Shown piece after piece: positions 25,428 through 33,908 of a DNA stretch of 40,216 bases; positions within the stretch are counted from its first letter, which is position 1; the number at the start of each line of letters is the position of its first letter. The translations under genes were made by a program, and so were the position numbers. Under the pieces are notes generated by a model. That model was not told the DNA's origin. It did not search any database and saw only the letters and a program-made list of their open reading frames with translations. Source of the DNA: Deltaproteobacteria bacterium (GTDB lineage Bacteria > Desulfobacterota > DSM-4660 > Desulfatiglandales > Desulfatiglandaceae); assembly GCA_022340265.1 (NCBI GenBank), contig JAJDOH010000135.1, forward strand, positions 1 through 40,216, read 5' to 3'.

Positions 25428-28166
25428 CTATTGGGTGGCCAAAAGCACTGAAGGTGCTTCAGTCAGCATTTGATCGCTGCAACTGGCCATGAATATCGCC
25501 TTTCCGGGGCATTCCGCGACGCACATGCCACAGCCCCGACAGAGAGAAGCGTCAATGAAGGCCGCTCCGATTTCCCGGTCGATGACCGGGATTTGAAAGG
25601 GGCAGGTCCTTACACAGGTGCAGCACACAGCACATTTTTCGGTATTCACGTCCGCCACCAATCCGCCCACCTGGATCGTATCCCGGCAAAGCAGTTCCAG
25701 GGCTCTGGCAGACGCGGCTTTTCCCTGCGCAATACTTTCAGACACCCCTTTGGGGTAAGCTGCCAGGCCGGCCATGTAAATGCCTTCTCTTGTGGTGTCA
25801 ACGGGCCTCAGCTTCTCGGGTGATTCGGCGAAGAATCCATTTTCATCCAGATCAACGCTGAAAATATCGGCCAGTTCCGCATTGCTGGTTCCCAGAATGG
25901 CCGTTTGAAGCGAAATAAAATCAGCTTCCAGCAGAATCGGTTTCTGAAGAACCTGATCATGCACCACCACGTTCAACTTATCGCCCGCCGCCTGAACTTC
26001 AGGCTTCTTTTCCAGTTCATAGCGGATAAATATCACACCTTTTTCGCGGGCTTCCCGATAGATAAGCTCCCGCTCGCCAAAGGTCCGCATATCGCGATAG
26101 AGGATGTAAATGTTCATATCCGGGTTTTTGGCTTTCAGATCGATTGCCGCGCGAACCGAAAAAGAACAGCAGATGTTGCTGCAATGGGCACAGCCCAGAT
26201 CGCCGCGGGAACCGACACATTGAATAAAAACGGCGGTATCGGCCTCCTCCAGTGAAGCGGGATCGTCCATGAGCCTTTGTTCCAGCTCGGACCACAGCAG
26301 CACATTCTGATGCTGGCCGTACAAATATGCCTCGGGTTCGCGGGCGGTTCCACCGGCCGCCAGGATGACGGAACCACAGGGGACTTCCTTTTCCGATCCA
26401 TTCTGATTCACGGTTGTTAAAAAACTGCCTCCGAATCCCCGGTTGGCCTTGACAGTGGTTTCCGTCATCACCGTGATGTTTTCGTCCTTCTCAATGGCAT
26501 CCACGAGGCCTTTCAGGTGTGCCTGAACATCATAACCCTGCCAGGTCGTGGCGATGTGACGGCCGTTGCCGCCCAGTATTTTTTCTTTTTCCACCACCGT
26601 GACGGGGTACCCTTTACGGGAAAGTGCCAGAGCGCTTTCAAGGCCCGAAATGCCGCCGCCCACCACCAGGGCGCTTTTGGTGACCGGCACCTGCTTAAGG
26701 GCCGGGGCGCTCAGGAGCCCTGCGCGCGCGACTCCCATGCGAATCCGATCCTGAAGCTGCCCTCCGGGGTCTTTTTCAGCCATGTTTCGCAAATCGACCA
26801 TTTCATAGAGGTAGGGATTCAGCCCCGAGAGCTTCAGGGCTTCCTGCAGCAGGTTTTCGTGAATAACCGGTGTGCAGGAAGCGAAGACCAACCGGTTGGT
26901 GCCGGTCGCCCTGATTTTGGCGCTGAGTGTCATCCGTAAATCCCCGTTCACGCCGAATGTGGCGGCAACACCCGGCGCCTTTGAAGCATATGCCGCTATC
27001 TGTTCCGCGATGCCGGGTTCCATATCGGGGCACAAGTGCCAGGCAAACAGAATGGCGGGCGCCTTTTCATCGTCGGTTGCGGGTTCCGGATATTGTTCCG
27101 GGGGTGAAAAAGGTTCGGGTTGGATAACCGCCGCCACTTCAGACGCGGAAGCGGCCGCCTGAATAAGGGACTGGCCGATATCGTTGGGTCCTGATGCGCC
27201 ACCGCATACAAAAATGCCGGAAATGTTAGTGGAAACGGGTTTGAAGGGTTCGCTTCCGATGAAGTGATCGGGCGTCAGGTTAAGGCCTATCCGGTCGGCG
27301 ATTTGCTGGGTCTGTGCTGCGGGTCTGAGTCCCACGGACAGGACCACCATATCAAATACTTCACTGTGGCCTTCACCCTTTTCATCTGCATAATCGATCA
27401 TGAGATTGTCGGTTCCGGTTTCAACATCCACGGTATGAACACGACTTCGAATGAGCCGAACATCTTTTTCTACGGCATCGTTCAGATAGTCTTCAAACCC
27501 TTTTCCGTGGGTTCGCATGTCCATATAAAAAATGGTTGTTTCAATGTCTTCGTCGAAGGTTTTGGTGTTTACCGCTTCTTTAAGGGCATACATGCAGCAG
27601 ACGCTGGAGCAGTAGGGGGCATCGCAATGGTTGATGTCCCTTGAACCCACACACTGGAGCCACGCGATTTTCTGCGGTTTTTTGCCGTCAGAGGGCCTTT
27701 TGAGGATGCCGCTGTTGGGTCCCAGCGGTTTTTGCAGCTGTTCGTATTCAACGCTGGTGACCACATTGGGGTTTAGTCCGTATGGGTAGGTCACCTGTCC
27801 CGTGGGATCAAAGGTTTCAATCCCCACCGCCAGAATAATGGCGCCGACAGTCAACTCTTTCTTTTCTCCTCCCCTTTCCAGGGTCACCTTGAAATCGCCG
27901 AGTGTTCCGGAAAGGTTCACCAGTTGTGTGTCCAGCAAGACTTCTATGTTAGGATCCTGATCGCAGGCGGCAAGGCGAGGATCTAGCTTGCAGCACGCGC
28001 AAAGAGGATAAAATCGATGAAGGCTGGGTAACATGCCGCCCAATGATGCCGCGCGTTCAACCAGGTGGACACCATAGCCTGCGCCGGAAAGGGAAAGCGC
28101 CGCCTGAATGCCGGCAATACCCCCTCCGATGATCATAATCGGGCCTCTGGGTTTTTCTTCACTCAT
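25428..28166 (-). CDS. hdrA: HdrA-type flavoprotein, Cys form (module 2)
   Basis: A 912-residue HdrA with two FAD units (IGGGIAGIQAALSLS near residue 13; VVGGGISGLESALALS near residue 525) and two C-terminal ferredoxin clusters (CAVCCTCVRTCP, CRGCGMCVAECP). The Cys-rich site after the first FAD motif reads YPLCACCKLDPRLAAC; Cys59 occupies the position of Sec64 in module 1. Unlike the module 1 HdrA it has no NfnB-type insertion, so it probably receives electrons from another donor. The chosen ATG (MSEEKPRG) has GGGAGA eight bases upstream; the frame is open 19 codons further but without such a site. It is the first gene of module 2. Confidence 0.93.
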   Translation of the reverse strand: MSEEKPRGPIMIIGGGIAGIQAALSLSGAGYGVHLVERAASLGGMLPSLHRFYPLCACCKLDPRLAACDQDPNIEVLLDTQLVNLSGTLGDFKVTLERGGEKKELTVGAIILAVGIETFDPTGQVTYPYGLNPNVVTSVEYEQLQKPLGPNSGILKRPSDGKKPQKIAWLQCVGSRDINHCDAPYCSSVCCMYALKEAVNTKTFDEDIETTIFYMDMRTHGKGFEDYLNDAVEKDVRLIRSRVHTVDVETGTDNLMIDYADEKGEGHSEVFDMVVLSVGLRPAAQTQQIADRIGLNLTPDHFIGSEPFKPVSTNISGIFVCGGASGPNDIGQSLIQAAASASEVAAVIQPEPFSPPEQYPEPATDDEKAPAILFAWHLCPDMEPGIAEQIAAYASKAPGVAATFGVNGDLRMTLSAKIRATGTNRLVFASCTPVIHENLLQEALKLSGLNPYLYEMVDLRNMAEKDPGGQLQDRIRMGVARAGLLSAPALKQVPVTKSALVVGGGISGLESALALSRKGYPVTVVEKEKILGGNGRHIATTWQGYDVQAHLKGLVDAIEKDENITVMTETTVKANRGFGGSFLTTVNQNGSEKEVPCGSVILAAGGTAREPEAYLYGQHQNVLLWSELEQRLMDDPASLEEADTAVFIQCVGSRGDLGCAHCSNICCSFSVRAAIDLKAKNPDMNIYILYRDMRTFGERELIYREAREKGVIFIRYELEKKPEVQAAGDKLNVVVHDQVLQKPILLEADFISLQTAILGTSNAELADIFSVDLDENGFFAESPEKLRPVDTTREGIYMAGLAAYPKGVSESIAQGKAASARALELLCRDTIQVGGLVADVNTEKCAVCCTCVRTCPFQIPVIDREIGAAFIDASLCRGCGMCVAECPGKAIFMASCSDQMLTEAPSVLLATQ

Positions 28167-28335
28167 AACAATTGTCTCCCGCATTTTGAGCTGATGGTTT
28201 AGGGATAAACAGGGGGCGGTCAACAGGGAAAAGAATTATGTGCCGACCATTTATCCGTTATTCTTTTTGATCCAATAGTGTGCTTTGTGAAATTTGTTAC
28301 TTGCCATACAGACCGCTACGCTGTCAAGAAAAATG

Positions 28336-29352
28336 TCAGTTATTCACACGCTGTTTTATCATTGCGTAATTTTTCTGAAAATCCACCGAGCAGCAAGTGT
28401 ATTGCATACGGATGGTCAGCCCGAGCTTTTGCGCCTCCCTCACGGCCTGATCGGACCAGACCGCCATGCGGGTGATACCGGCCCCAATGGCCAGCGTTTC
28501 TATTTCCAGTCCGGTTTTATCACGGGGCCTTTCGCATCCAAGTGAGATGGGAACTTCCGGCATCAGCAGACGGGCCTGCGCCACGAGGCGTGCAATTTCC
28601 AGCGGGGAAGGGGCAGATACCCCTGCCATGGGTGTGCCTTTTTGAGGCGTCAGCACCACAATCACCAGTACGTGGGGTGCATGGGTGCGAATTATTTCCA
28701 ATGCCTTCATTTCCCCTCTTATTTTGCCGTGAAAAAGTCCGGTCACGATATGGGGGGCCAGTTGAAGTCCGCTTTCCTTAATGGCTGAAAGCGCTTTTAG
28801 AACCGGGTCCAATCCATCCAGGTGATAGATGGCGGCGGCCGTTTCGTCGTCGCCCATGACGTCAATGAGCCCCTGTTTTACACCGGCATTCTTGAGGGCG
28901 CGGCAGGTTTGGTGATTGGGAAAACCCGTGTGGGCGGATAGAAACAGCTCCGTTTCAGCATTGATCTGTGTAATGGCCGGCAGGAAACGTTCCCAGGGGA
29001 GCCGTCCACGCAGGTCGGAACCGCCGGTCAGCAGTACACCATGTGCCCCTTTCTTTGCAAAAGCCCTGCAACGCCTCACCAGATCTTCAGGGGTTTCGGA
29101 TTTGATCATGGGCCGCAACAAAAGGCCTTTGCAATGTTCGCACATGAGGTGACAGTTGCCACCGGTAATGGAGACTGCCGGGTAACGGCCCCGGATATTT
29201 CCGTAGCGGATCATGCCGGGAAGATACAGATCCAGAGTTTTGCCGTGATGTTTTCTGGTAACCTGCCAGGCGCTTTGAAAGAGTTCCCGGTCCTCAGCCG
29301 TTAAACGTGTTTCTGTTTCCGGCAAAGCAGATTTTCGACTTTTGCTTGACAT
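28336..29352 (-). CDS. Biotin-synthase-like radical SAM protein (possibly LipS2-type)
   Basis: A 338-residue radical SAM enzyme. The 4Fe-4S signature is CHLMCEHC (CxxxCxxC) within SITGGNCHLMCEHCKGLLL, followed by a TIM-barrel pattern (VLLTGGSDLRG, APHIVTGLFHGK, ISLGCERPR). A CCS near the end may be a further ligand. The sequence resembles uncharacterised biotin-synthase homologues, the group that includes LipS2, which acts with LipS1 in archaeal-type lipoyl synthesis. No lipS1-like partner is in the window, so the substrate is unproven. It is upstream of hdrA (module 2) on the same strand, with a 170-base gap, and divergent from rimO. Confidence 0.75.
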   Translation of the reverse strand: MSSKSRKSALPETETRLTAEDRELFQSAWQVTRKHHGKTLDLYLPGMIRYGNIRGRYPAVSITGGNCHLMCEHCKGLLLRPMIKSETPEDLVRRCRAFAKKGAHGVLLTGGSDLRGRLPWERFLPAITQINAETELFLSAHTGFPNHQTCRALKNAGVKQGLIDVMGDDETAAAIYHLDGLDPVLKALSAIKESGLQLAPHIVTGLFHGKIRGEMKALEIIRTHAPHVLVIVVLTPQKGTPMAGVSAPSPLEIARLVAQARLLMPEVPISLGCERPRDKTGLEIETLAIGAGITRMAVWSDQAVREAQKLGLTIRMQYTCCSVDFQKNYAMIKQRVNN

Positions 29353-29508
29353 GGACTGGTGAAAGCATAGATTGAATTTCGATGGGAAAATTTACCTTTT
29401 CCGGATGGACACCATATCTAAGCAGCCATCGTTGGAAAGGACGATCAAAAAATATCCATATCTCGAAACGGAGCCGGGGTCAACCGATTATCCCCTGAAA
29501 CTGCTTAC

Positions 29509-30852
29509 ATGAACAAAACCAGAACCCTTTTTTTTATCAGTCTTGGCTGTGCCAAGAACCGTGTGGACAGTGAGCACATGCTGGGTATTTTAAAGCGTGA
29601 CGGTTATGAGCCGGTGGATGAAATTGAACAGGCCGGGTGTGTGGTGATCAACACATGCGGCTTTCTCCAGGAAGCGGTTCAGGAAGCCATCGACACCATT
29701 CTGGATGCGGCACGTTTCAAGGAACGGGGAACTCTCAAAAAGCTGGTGGTCGCAGGATGCTTTGTGCAGCGCTACGGCTACAAGCTGCGAACGGAAATCC
29801 CCGAGGTGGACGGCTGGCTTGGCACCGCGGAAATACATCGGATTGTAGATGTGCTCAAAGGGGATTCGGGCGGAGAGACCGTGCCCATGCACATCAGCCG
29901 TCCGGTTTTTCCGGCGGATCATTGCCTGCCGAGGATCCGGACGACGCCCTTTTACACCGCGTACCTGAGAATTGCCGAAGGGTGCGCCAACAGGTGTTCC
30001 TATTGTCTCATACCCAAACTGAGAGGGCCTTTCAGAAGCCGTGCCATGGATGCGCTGTTTTTGGAGGCCTCGGAGATGGCCGCCCAGGGTGTCAGGGAAC
30101 TCAATCTGGTGGCCCAGGATACCAGCCGTTACGGGGAAGATATTTATGGGGAACGGCGCATCATGGCTTTGCTGGAGGGGCTTTCCTTGATTGAGGGATT
30201 TCAGTGGATTCGACTGTTGTATTTTCATCCCGACCGTTTAACGGAAACATTTCTTGATTTCATGGATGAAAACGAGCGAATCGTACCCTACCTGGACCTT
30301 CCATTTCAACACTCCCATCCGGCGATCCTGAAAGCCATGAGACGAGACTCCGAAAGCACTACACCGTGGGATCTGATGACCATGATTCGGAATCGCAAGC
30401 GAAGGATTTACATCCGTACATCACTGATGGTGGGTTACCCCGGCGAGACCGAAGAGATGTTTGAATCACTCTGCGATTTTGTGAAGATGGCCCGGTTTGA
30501 TCATCTGGGGGTGTTTGTTTTCAGTCCGGAGGAGGGGACATCGGCATTCCGCCTGCCTGATCCGGTGGACCATGAAATCGCTCTTGAAAGACAAAAACAT
30601 CTGATGAATCTGCAGGCCGGTATTTCAAAAAGCCTCAATCAGGCGAAAGTGCGCGAGGTGCTGCCTGTTTTAATCGAGGGCGAAAGCTCTGAGACCGATC
30701 TGTTGCTAGAAGGGCGAACGGCAGGCATGGCACCCGATGTGGACAGCCGTGTGTTGATTAATGAGGGGGAGGGGAGGGCAGGTGAAATTATGCCGGTGTT
30801 GATCACTGAAGCCCATGAATACGATCTGGTGGGTCGGATTCTAATGGATTGA
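29509..30852 (+). CDS. rimO: Ribosomal protein S12 methylthiotransferase RimO
   Basis: A 447-residue RimO, which adds a methylthio group to an Asp of ribosomal protein S12. It has the N-terminal UPF0004 domain with its Cys residues (ISLGCAKNRVDSE, NTCGFLQEA), the radical SAM signature CANRCSYC in the central domain, YPGETEEMFE, and a C-terminal TRAM domain (from about residue 375). Length is typical. The ribosome binding site is weak. It stands alone, divergent from the radical SAM gene, and no clear terminator with a T run follows it. Confidence 0.95.
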   Translation: MNKTRTLFFISLGCAKNRVDSEHMLGILKRDGYEPVDEIEQAGCVVINTCGFLQEAVQEAIDTILDAARFKERGTLKKLVVAGCFVQRYGYKLRTEIPEVDGWLGTAEIHRIVDVLKGDSGGETVPMHISRPVFPADHCLPRIRTTPFYTAYLRIAEGCANRCSYCLIPKLRGPFRSRAMDALFLEASEMAAQGVRELNLVAQDTSRYGEDIYGERRIMALLEGLSLIEGFQWIRLLYFHPDRLTETFLDFMDENERIVPYLDLPFQHSHPAILKAMRRDSESTTPWDLMTMIRNRKRRIYIRTSLMVGYPGETEEMFESLCDFVKMARFDHLGVFVFSPEEGTSAFRLPDPVDHEIALERQKHLMNLQAGISKSLNQAKVREVLPVLIEGESSETDLLLEGRTAGMAPDVDSRVLINEGEGRAGEIMPVLITEAHEYDLVGRILMD

Positions 30853-30932
30853 TAGCATACCTCCCCGGCATTGATTTCGATAAATTTGAAAAACATATAC
30901 ATGCGTACGTTTTGGATGTGCAAAAGTATCCG

Positions 30933-30974
30933 CTAAGCCCGAGATGAAAAAGAAGTTTCATCACGCATGCTTAG
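30933..30974. repeat. Nested inverted repeat after rimO
   Basis: Outer arms CTAAGC and GCTTAG flank inner arms GATGAAA and TTTCATC with a six-base loop. No T run follows, so it is a poor terminator. It lies 60 bases before the attC-like site and could mark the edge of the accessory island. Confidence 0.5.
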
Positions 30975-31035
30975 ATTGCGTATGTGTAATTTTTCGGTCA
31001 CGATACCGGTTTACGAATAGGATAATCATTCTTGA

Positions 31036-31108
31036 GTTGAACGAATGCTTGAAGGGCTTTTGCGGAGCTGCAGCTTAGCAAAAGCCCCTCTCAAAGAAAA
31101 TGTTAGGC
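31036..31108 (-). mobile_element. attC-like integron recombination site
   Basis: A 73-bp site. On the minus strand it begins GCCTAAC (RYYYAAC core) and ends GTTCAAC (GTT core, one mismatch to GTTRRRY). Inside are L-box-like TTGA and TCAA that pair with each other. Next come a ten-base perfect arm pair (GCAAAAGCCC and GGGCTTTTGC) and an AGCTGCAGCT centre. One arm has extra unpaired bases beside the L box, as attC sites do. It lies 13 bases past the stop of the SnoaL-like gene in the orientation expected for that gene's cassette. No integrase gene is in the window. Confidence 0.65.
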
Positions 31109-31121
31109 GCCTATGTTCGGT

Positions 31122-31526
31122 CTATTCTCTAAATGCTTCGCCGGCAATATATGTGTCAAAGAATTCCTGAAACTTTGTTACCTTGCCGGCCTTTATTGTG
31201 ACTAAGTGTACAAAGTCTGATTCGTACATCTTACCTGTTGGAATAGCACGACATTTCATGTACCCCACCACAGCAACTGAGTCATCATTTGTCAGCATTT
31301 TTTTCGGTTCCAATATTAATATGTCTTCTGCTTTTTGACCGATGTTTAACCATTCTATGAATCCTTGATGGCCATGGCGGGTGCCGCCTGCTGGATTGAA
31401 TGGATTTTCTGGCTCTCCCCATTCGACATCAGCACTGAGCAATCCAACAATTGTATTAATATCTCGTTTGGAAAAAGCTGAATATAATTGATGAACAATT
31501 TTTAAGTTTTCTTCACGAATATTCAT
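31122..31526 (-). CDS. SnoaL-like (NTF2-fold) protein, probable gene cassette
   Basis: A 134-residue protein of the SnoaL/NTF2-like fold: an opening helix (ENLKIVHQLYSAFSKRD), then VEWGEPENPFNPAGG and a C-terminal sheet (FVHLVTIKAGKVTKFQEFFDTY). Such proteins bind small hydrophobic molecules or act as isomerases or hydrolases; the substrate is unknown. AGAGGACAAA precedes the ATG. It is AT-richer than its neighbours, stands alone, and is followed 13 bases on by an attC-like site. GTTAAGC (minus strand, 31558-31564) just upstream fits the joining end of a preceding attC. Together this is the layout of an integron cassette. Confidence 0.75.
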   Translation of the reverse strand: MNIREENLKIVHQLYSAFSKRDINTIVGLLSADVEWGEPENPFNPAGGTRHGHQGFIEWLNIGQKAEDILILEPKKMLTNDDSVAVVGYMKCRAIPTGKMYESDFVHLVTIKAGKVTKFQEFFDTYIAGEAFRE

Positions 31527-31698
31527 TTTGTCCTCTTTTAATGGCTTTACTTTAGTCGCTTAACGTAGAAGTATGTTGCGGTTCACATGAATGGCGAGCT
31601 TGCACGGCATTTATGGTAGACAGCGGCCATCACGCCGTCAGCTAAACTGTTCGGGTTCGGCCGCTGTTTAGGGATGTTTCCCAGCAACTCGGCCGAGT
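31527..31698. other. Spacer with a 9-bp inverted repeat
   Basis: Arms ACAGCGGCC (31620-31628) and GGCCGCTGT (31659-31667) enclose 30 bases. On the minus strand GTTAAGC occurs at 31564-31558. I could not fit the whole stretch to an attC: the left core is poor and no paired L boxes were found. No gene is seen. Confidence 0.4.
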
Positions 31699-33321
31699 CT
31701 ATTCGACCAGTTCTATCTCGGTCGGCCGCCAAGACTTGTCGAAAAATGCCTCCAGTGGGCTGTATAGTCGCAGAATAATGAACCAGCCTTTCTTGGGATC
31801 GGTTTGAATCCAGTTGCCGCGCGTCACGCCTTCGGACTGTTTCGGACCGAAATAGATGGTCGTGGAGCCATCCGCGTCGGACACGGCAGCGGGCGAAGGA
31901 TAACTTTGGCTACCAGCGCGGGGGTAGCGCTGCGGAGTTTGTAGCATTGACCGCGTTTGGTTGTCATACAGCGTGAGCGACCAAAAGGCAGCCGCGGGAA
32001 TACCCTTCGGCAGTGTGCACTTGTATGTTTTGGCGCCGTCGTAAGGGGTGCCGTCCGAATCGAGAAAGCCCATCAGATACTGTGAGCCAACGCCGGGGAT
32101 GCGCATGATCATGGCTGGCGAATCGAGCGTGTAGCCGTAGTAGAACGCGGTCCGGGAATCGAGCGTCCGCGCACCGGTCGACGGATACGGCTTGAACATG
32201 CCCTCTTTGGTGAATTGGGGAGGAGGCGTTTCGAAGAAAGCGCCCCCCTCAAACAACATGTTTCCCCACATGGAGTCCGGGTAGTAGGCCCATTCGGGAT
32301 GCGAAACGCTGAACCGCCAATTCAAACTGCGTCCAGTCGCATTGCCGATGGCTGCCGCATCGGCGAGGATCTTTTTCATCCGTGCATCGGGATTGAACGG
32401 CTTGCCGTGGACGATGCCGATGGCTGCAAGTTGCCCCGCGAGTTCCACATCGTAGCTGGTTGCCGGCTCCTCCTGCACGTTTTCGTTGATCATCTCGAAG
32501 AACCCGTAATCGCTTGGCGGGATCGTGTTGAACGATTTACCGCTCGCCTCGACGAACTTGGTTTTGGGGATGGGTGGATTCTTGCCGAGCTTTATCTCCC
32601 CTTCCAGGGCGGTGGCAATGCTCGTTCCATAGCCGCCGGGCGTATAGGGGTAGATCTTGATATTCTTCTTGCTGTTTTCAACGGTCAGCTTGGGGTCGTC
32701 GTCGACCAGGAATGCGCGTGCCGCGTAAAGCACACGATTGGTCTTGGAGCGCGCGATAAAAAAACCGCCATCCGGCAGCGGGCCGTCATAGCCAGGCGGC
32801 ACGAGTAAATACCTGCCCCCCTCGCCTCGGTCGGGGCCGGGACGGCCAATGTCGATAATCCACGAAAACCACATGTCGTTTATCGTGCCCAGTCCGTTGG
32901 GCGGCTGTTCGAGCACCATGGGACCTTTGGTCAGGTTAATGGCCGAAATGTAATAGACCGTGTCGGCGTTAGCGGTGAGGAACAGCGAATGGGAATCCAT
33001 GAGTTCGGAAAAGATGACCACTGTGTTGTCCTCCGCGCCGATGCTTAGAAGGCCCTGACGGATCGCATACGCCGAAGCGCCGCGGAAACTGTTGTTGTAA
33101 ACGTTCAATGCGCGTGTGAGGTCGAGGGCATCGCGAACCTTCAGAGCGGTTTCCAAGGTCGGGGCGCCGTCCGTGAACTCGAGAGTGCCCATGTGCGTCT
33201 CGAGCTTGTCGGGCGTCGTGATCGAAGCCAGCGGTGGTTTGAAGTCTTGGCATACTCCTGGTGTGTAGTTAACTAGCAGCATCAATAATCCAATCAACAG
33301 CATTCGCAACGTAATCATCAT
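31699..33321 (-). CDS. Secreted DUF1254/DUF1214 protein
   Basis: A 540-residue exported protein. Residues 1-25 are a signal peptide (MMITLRMLLIGLLMLLV, cleavage likely after VCQ). The following DUF1254 domain carries FLTANADTVYYISAINL and the C-terminal DUF1214 domain carries AAFWSLTLYDNQTRSML; this pairing is common and its function is not established. The chosen ATG has GAGGAG five bases upstream; an ATG four codons earlier contains that site. Codon use (many GCG, CGC, GTC) is richer in GC at third positions than the C1 modules, suggesting transfer. It lies in the accessory stretch between the SnoaL cassette and a hydrolase, with its own upstream region. Confidence 0.8.
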   Translation of the reverse strand: MMITLRMLLIGLLMLLVNYTPGVCQDFKPPLASITTPDKLETHMGTLEFTDGAPTLETALKVRDALDLTRALNVYNNSFRGASAYAIRQGLLSIGAEDNTVVIFSELMDSHSLFLTANADTVYYISAINLTKGPMVLEQPPNGLGTINDMWFSWIIDIGRPGPDRGEGGRYLLVPPGYDGPLPDGGFFIARSKTNRVLYAARAFLVDDDPKLTVENSKKNIKIYPYTPGGYGTSIATALEGEIKLGKNPPIPKTKFVEASGKSFNTIPPSDYGFFEMINENVQEEPATSYDVELAGQLAAIGIVHGKPFNPDARMKKILADAAAIGNATGRSLNWRFSVSHPEWAYYPDSMWGNMLFEGGAFFETPPPQFTKEGMFKPYPSTGARTLDSRTAFYYGYTLDSPAMIMRIPGVGSQYLMGFLDSDGTPYDGAKTYKCTLPKGIPAAAFWSLTLYDNQTRSMLQTPQRYPRAGSQSYPSPAAVSDADGSTTIYFGPKQSEGVTRGNWIQTDPKKGWFIILRLYSPLEAFFDKSWRPTEIELVE

Positions 33322-33908
33322 GTTTCTCCTCATCTCGGTTGAATATTAAAGCTGGGCGGCATTACTCCAGCCAGCTAGTGATTATACAGATCTGTTTATC
33401 ATGTGAATTGTTATGAGATAGCCTCGCCCAAACTCATTTCGTAATCCGAAAGCCAAAATATCGTAAAGATCGAAAAAGCTGTGATATCATCAATCAGAAA
33501 ATTTGAAAAAATGCTGAGATTGATTCGATCACCTTAGGGCCGGTCGGCTTTTGGTTGATTGAGAGAATCTAAACAATTCAGATGACTTGTGATATATCGA
33601 TTTACACATTCTTGCATCAGTCCGAACCGGCTAAAGGCTGAAATAGCTTTTCAAAGAGAAATGGTATCCCTAAGAAAATTTACTCCCAAATACTTGAGCA
33701 TCGGATAATTATCCTTGAATTGAATATTGCTGATCAGCGACCTTGCCAGAAGACCGCATAGCAATGTCGACAGTTTTCACGGCATCTACTGCATTAGCCG
33801 GATTAGCCCAATCGTCGTAGTTATATAGTTCATAATGATTGCCTCCACCATAAGCTCAAATACAAAGGGCAGACCCTTCAGGGAGTATTTGGATTCATTC
33901 GGCAGGCA
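33322..33908. other. 587-base gap with imperfect repeats and a coding remnant
   Basis: There is no intact gene. An imperfect inverted repeat pairs CCTTAGGGCCGGTCGG (about 33533-33548) with CCGAACCGGCTAAAGG (about 33622-33637). It lacks the core sites of an attC. A short coding remnant on the minus strand (33709-33855) is listed separately. The rest is AT-rich and unremarkable. Confidence 0.4.
33709..33855 (-). pseudogene. C-terminal remnant of an unidentified protein
   Basis: A 48-codon frame bounded by stops reads like the end of a folded protein (GGGNHYELYNYDDWANPANA, then VDAVKTVDIAMRSSGKVAD) but has no start and no detectable upstream part. It follows the alpha/beta hydrolase gene in another frame. 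I do not recognise the family. Confidence 0.3.

Noticed and set aside
31558-31667. Second attC site upstream of the SnoaL-like gene
   Set aside because: Only the GTTAAGC end fits. The other core is poor and paired L boxes are missing, so it is recorded as spacer with an inverted repeat.
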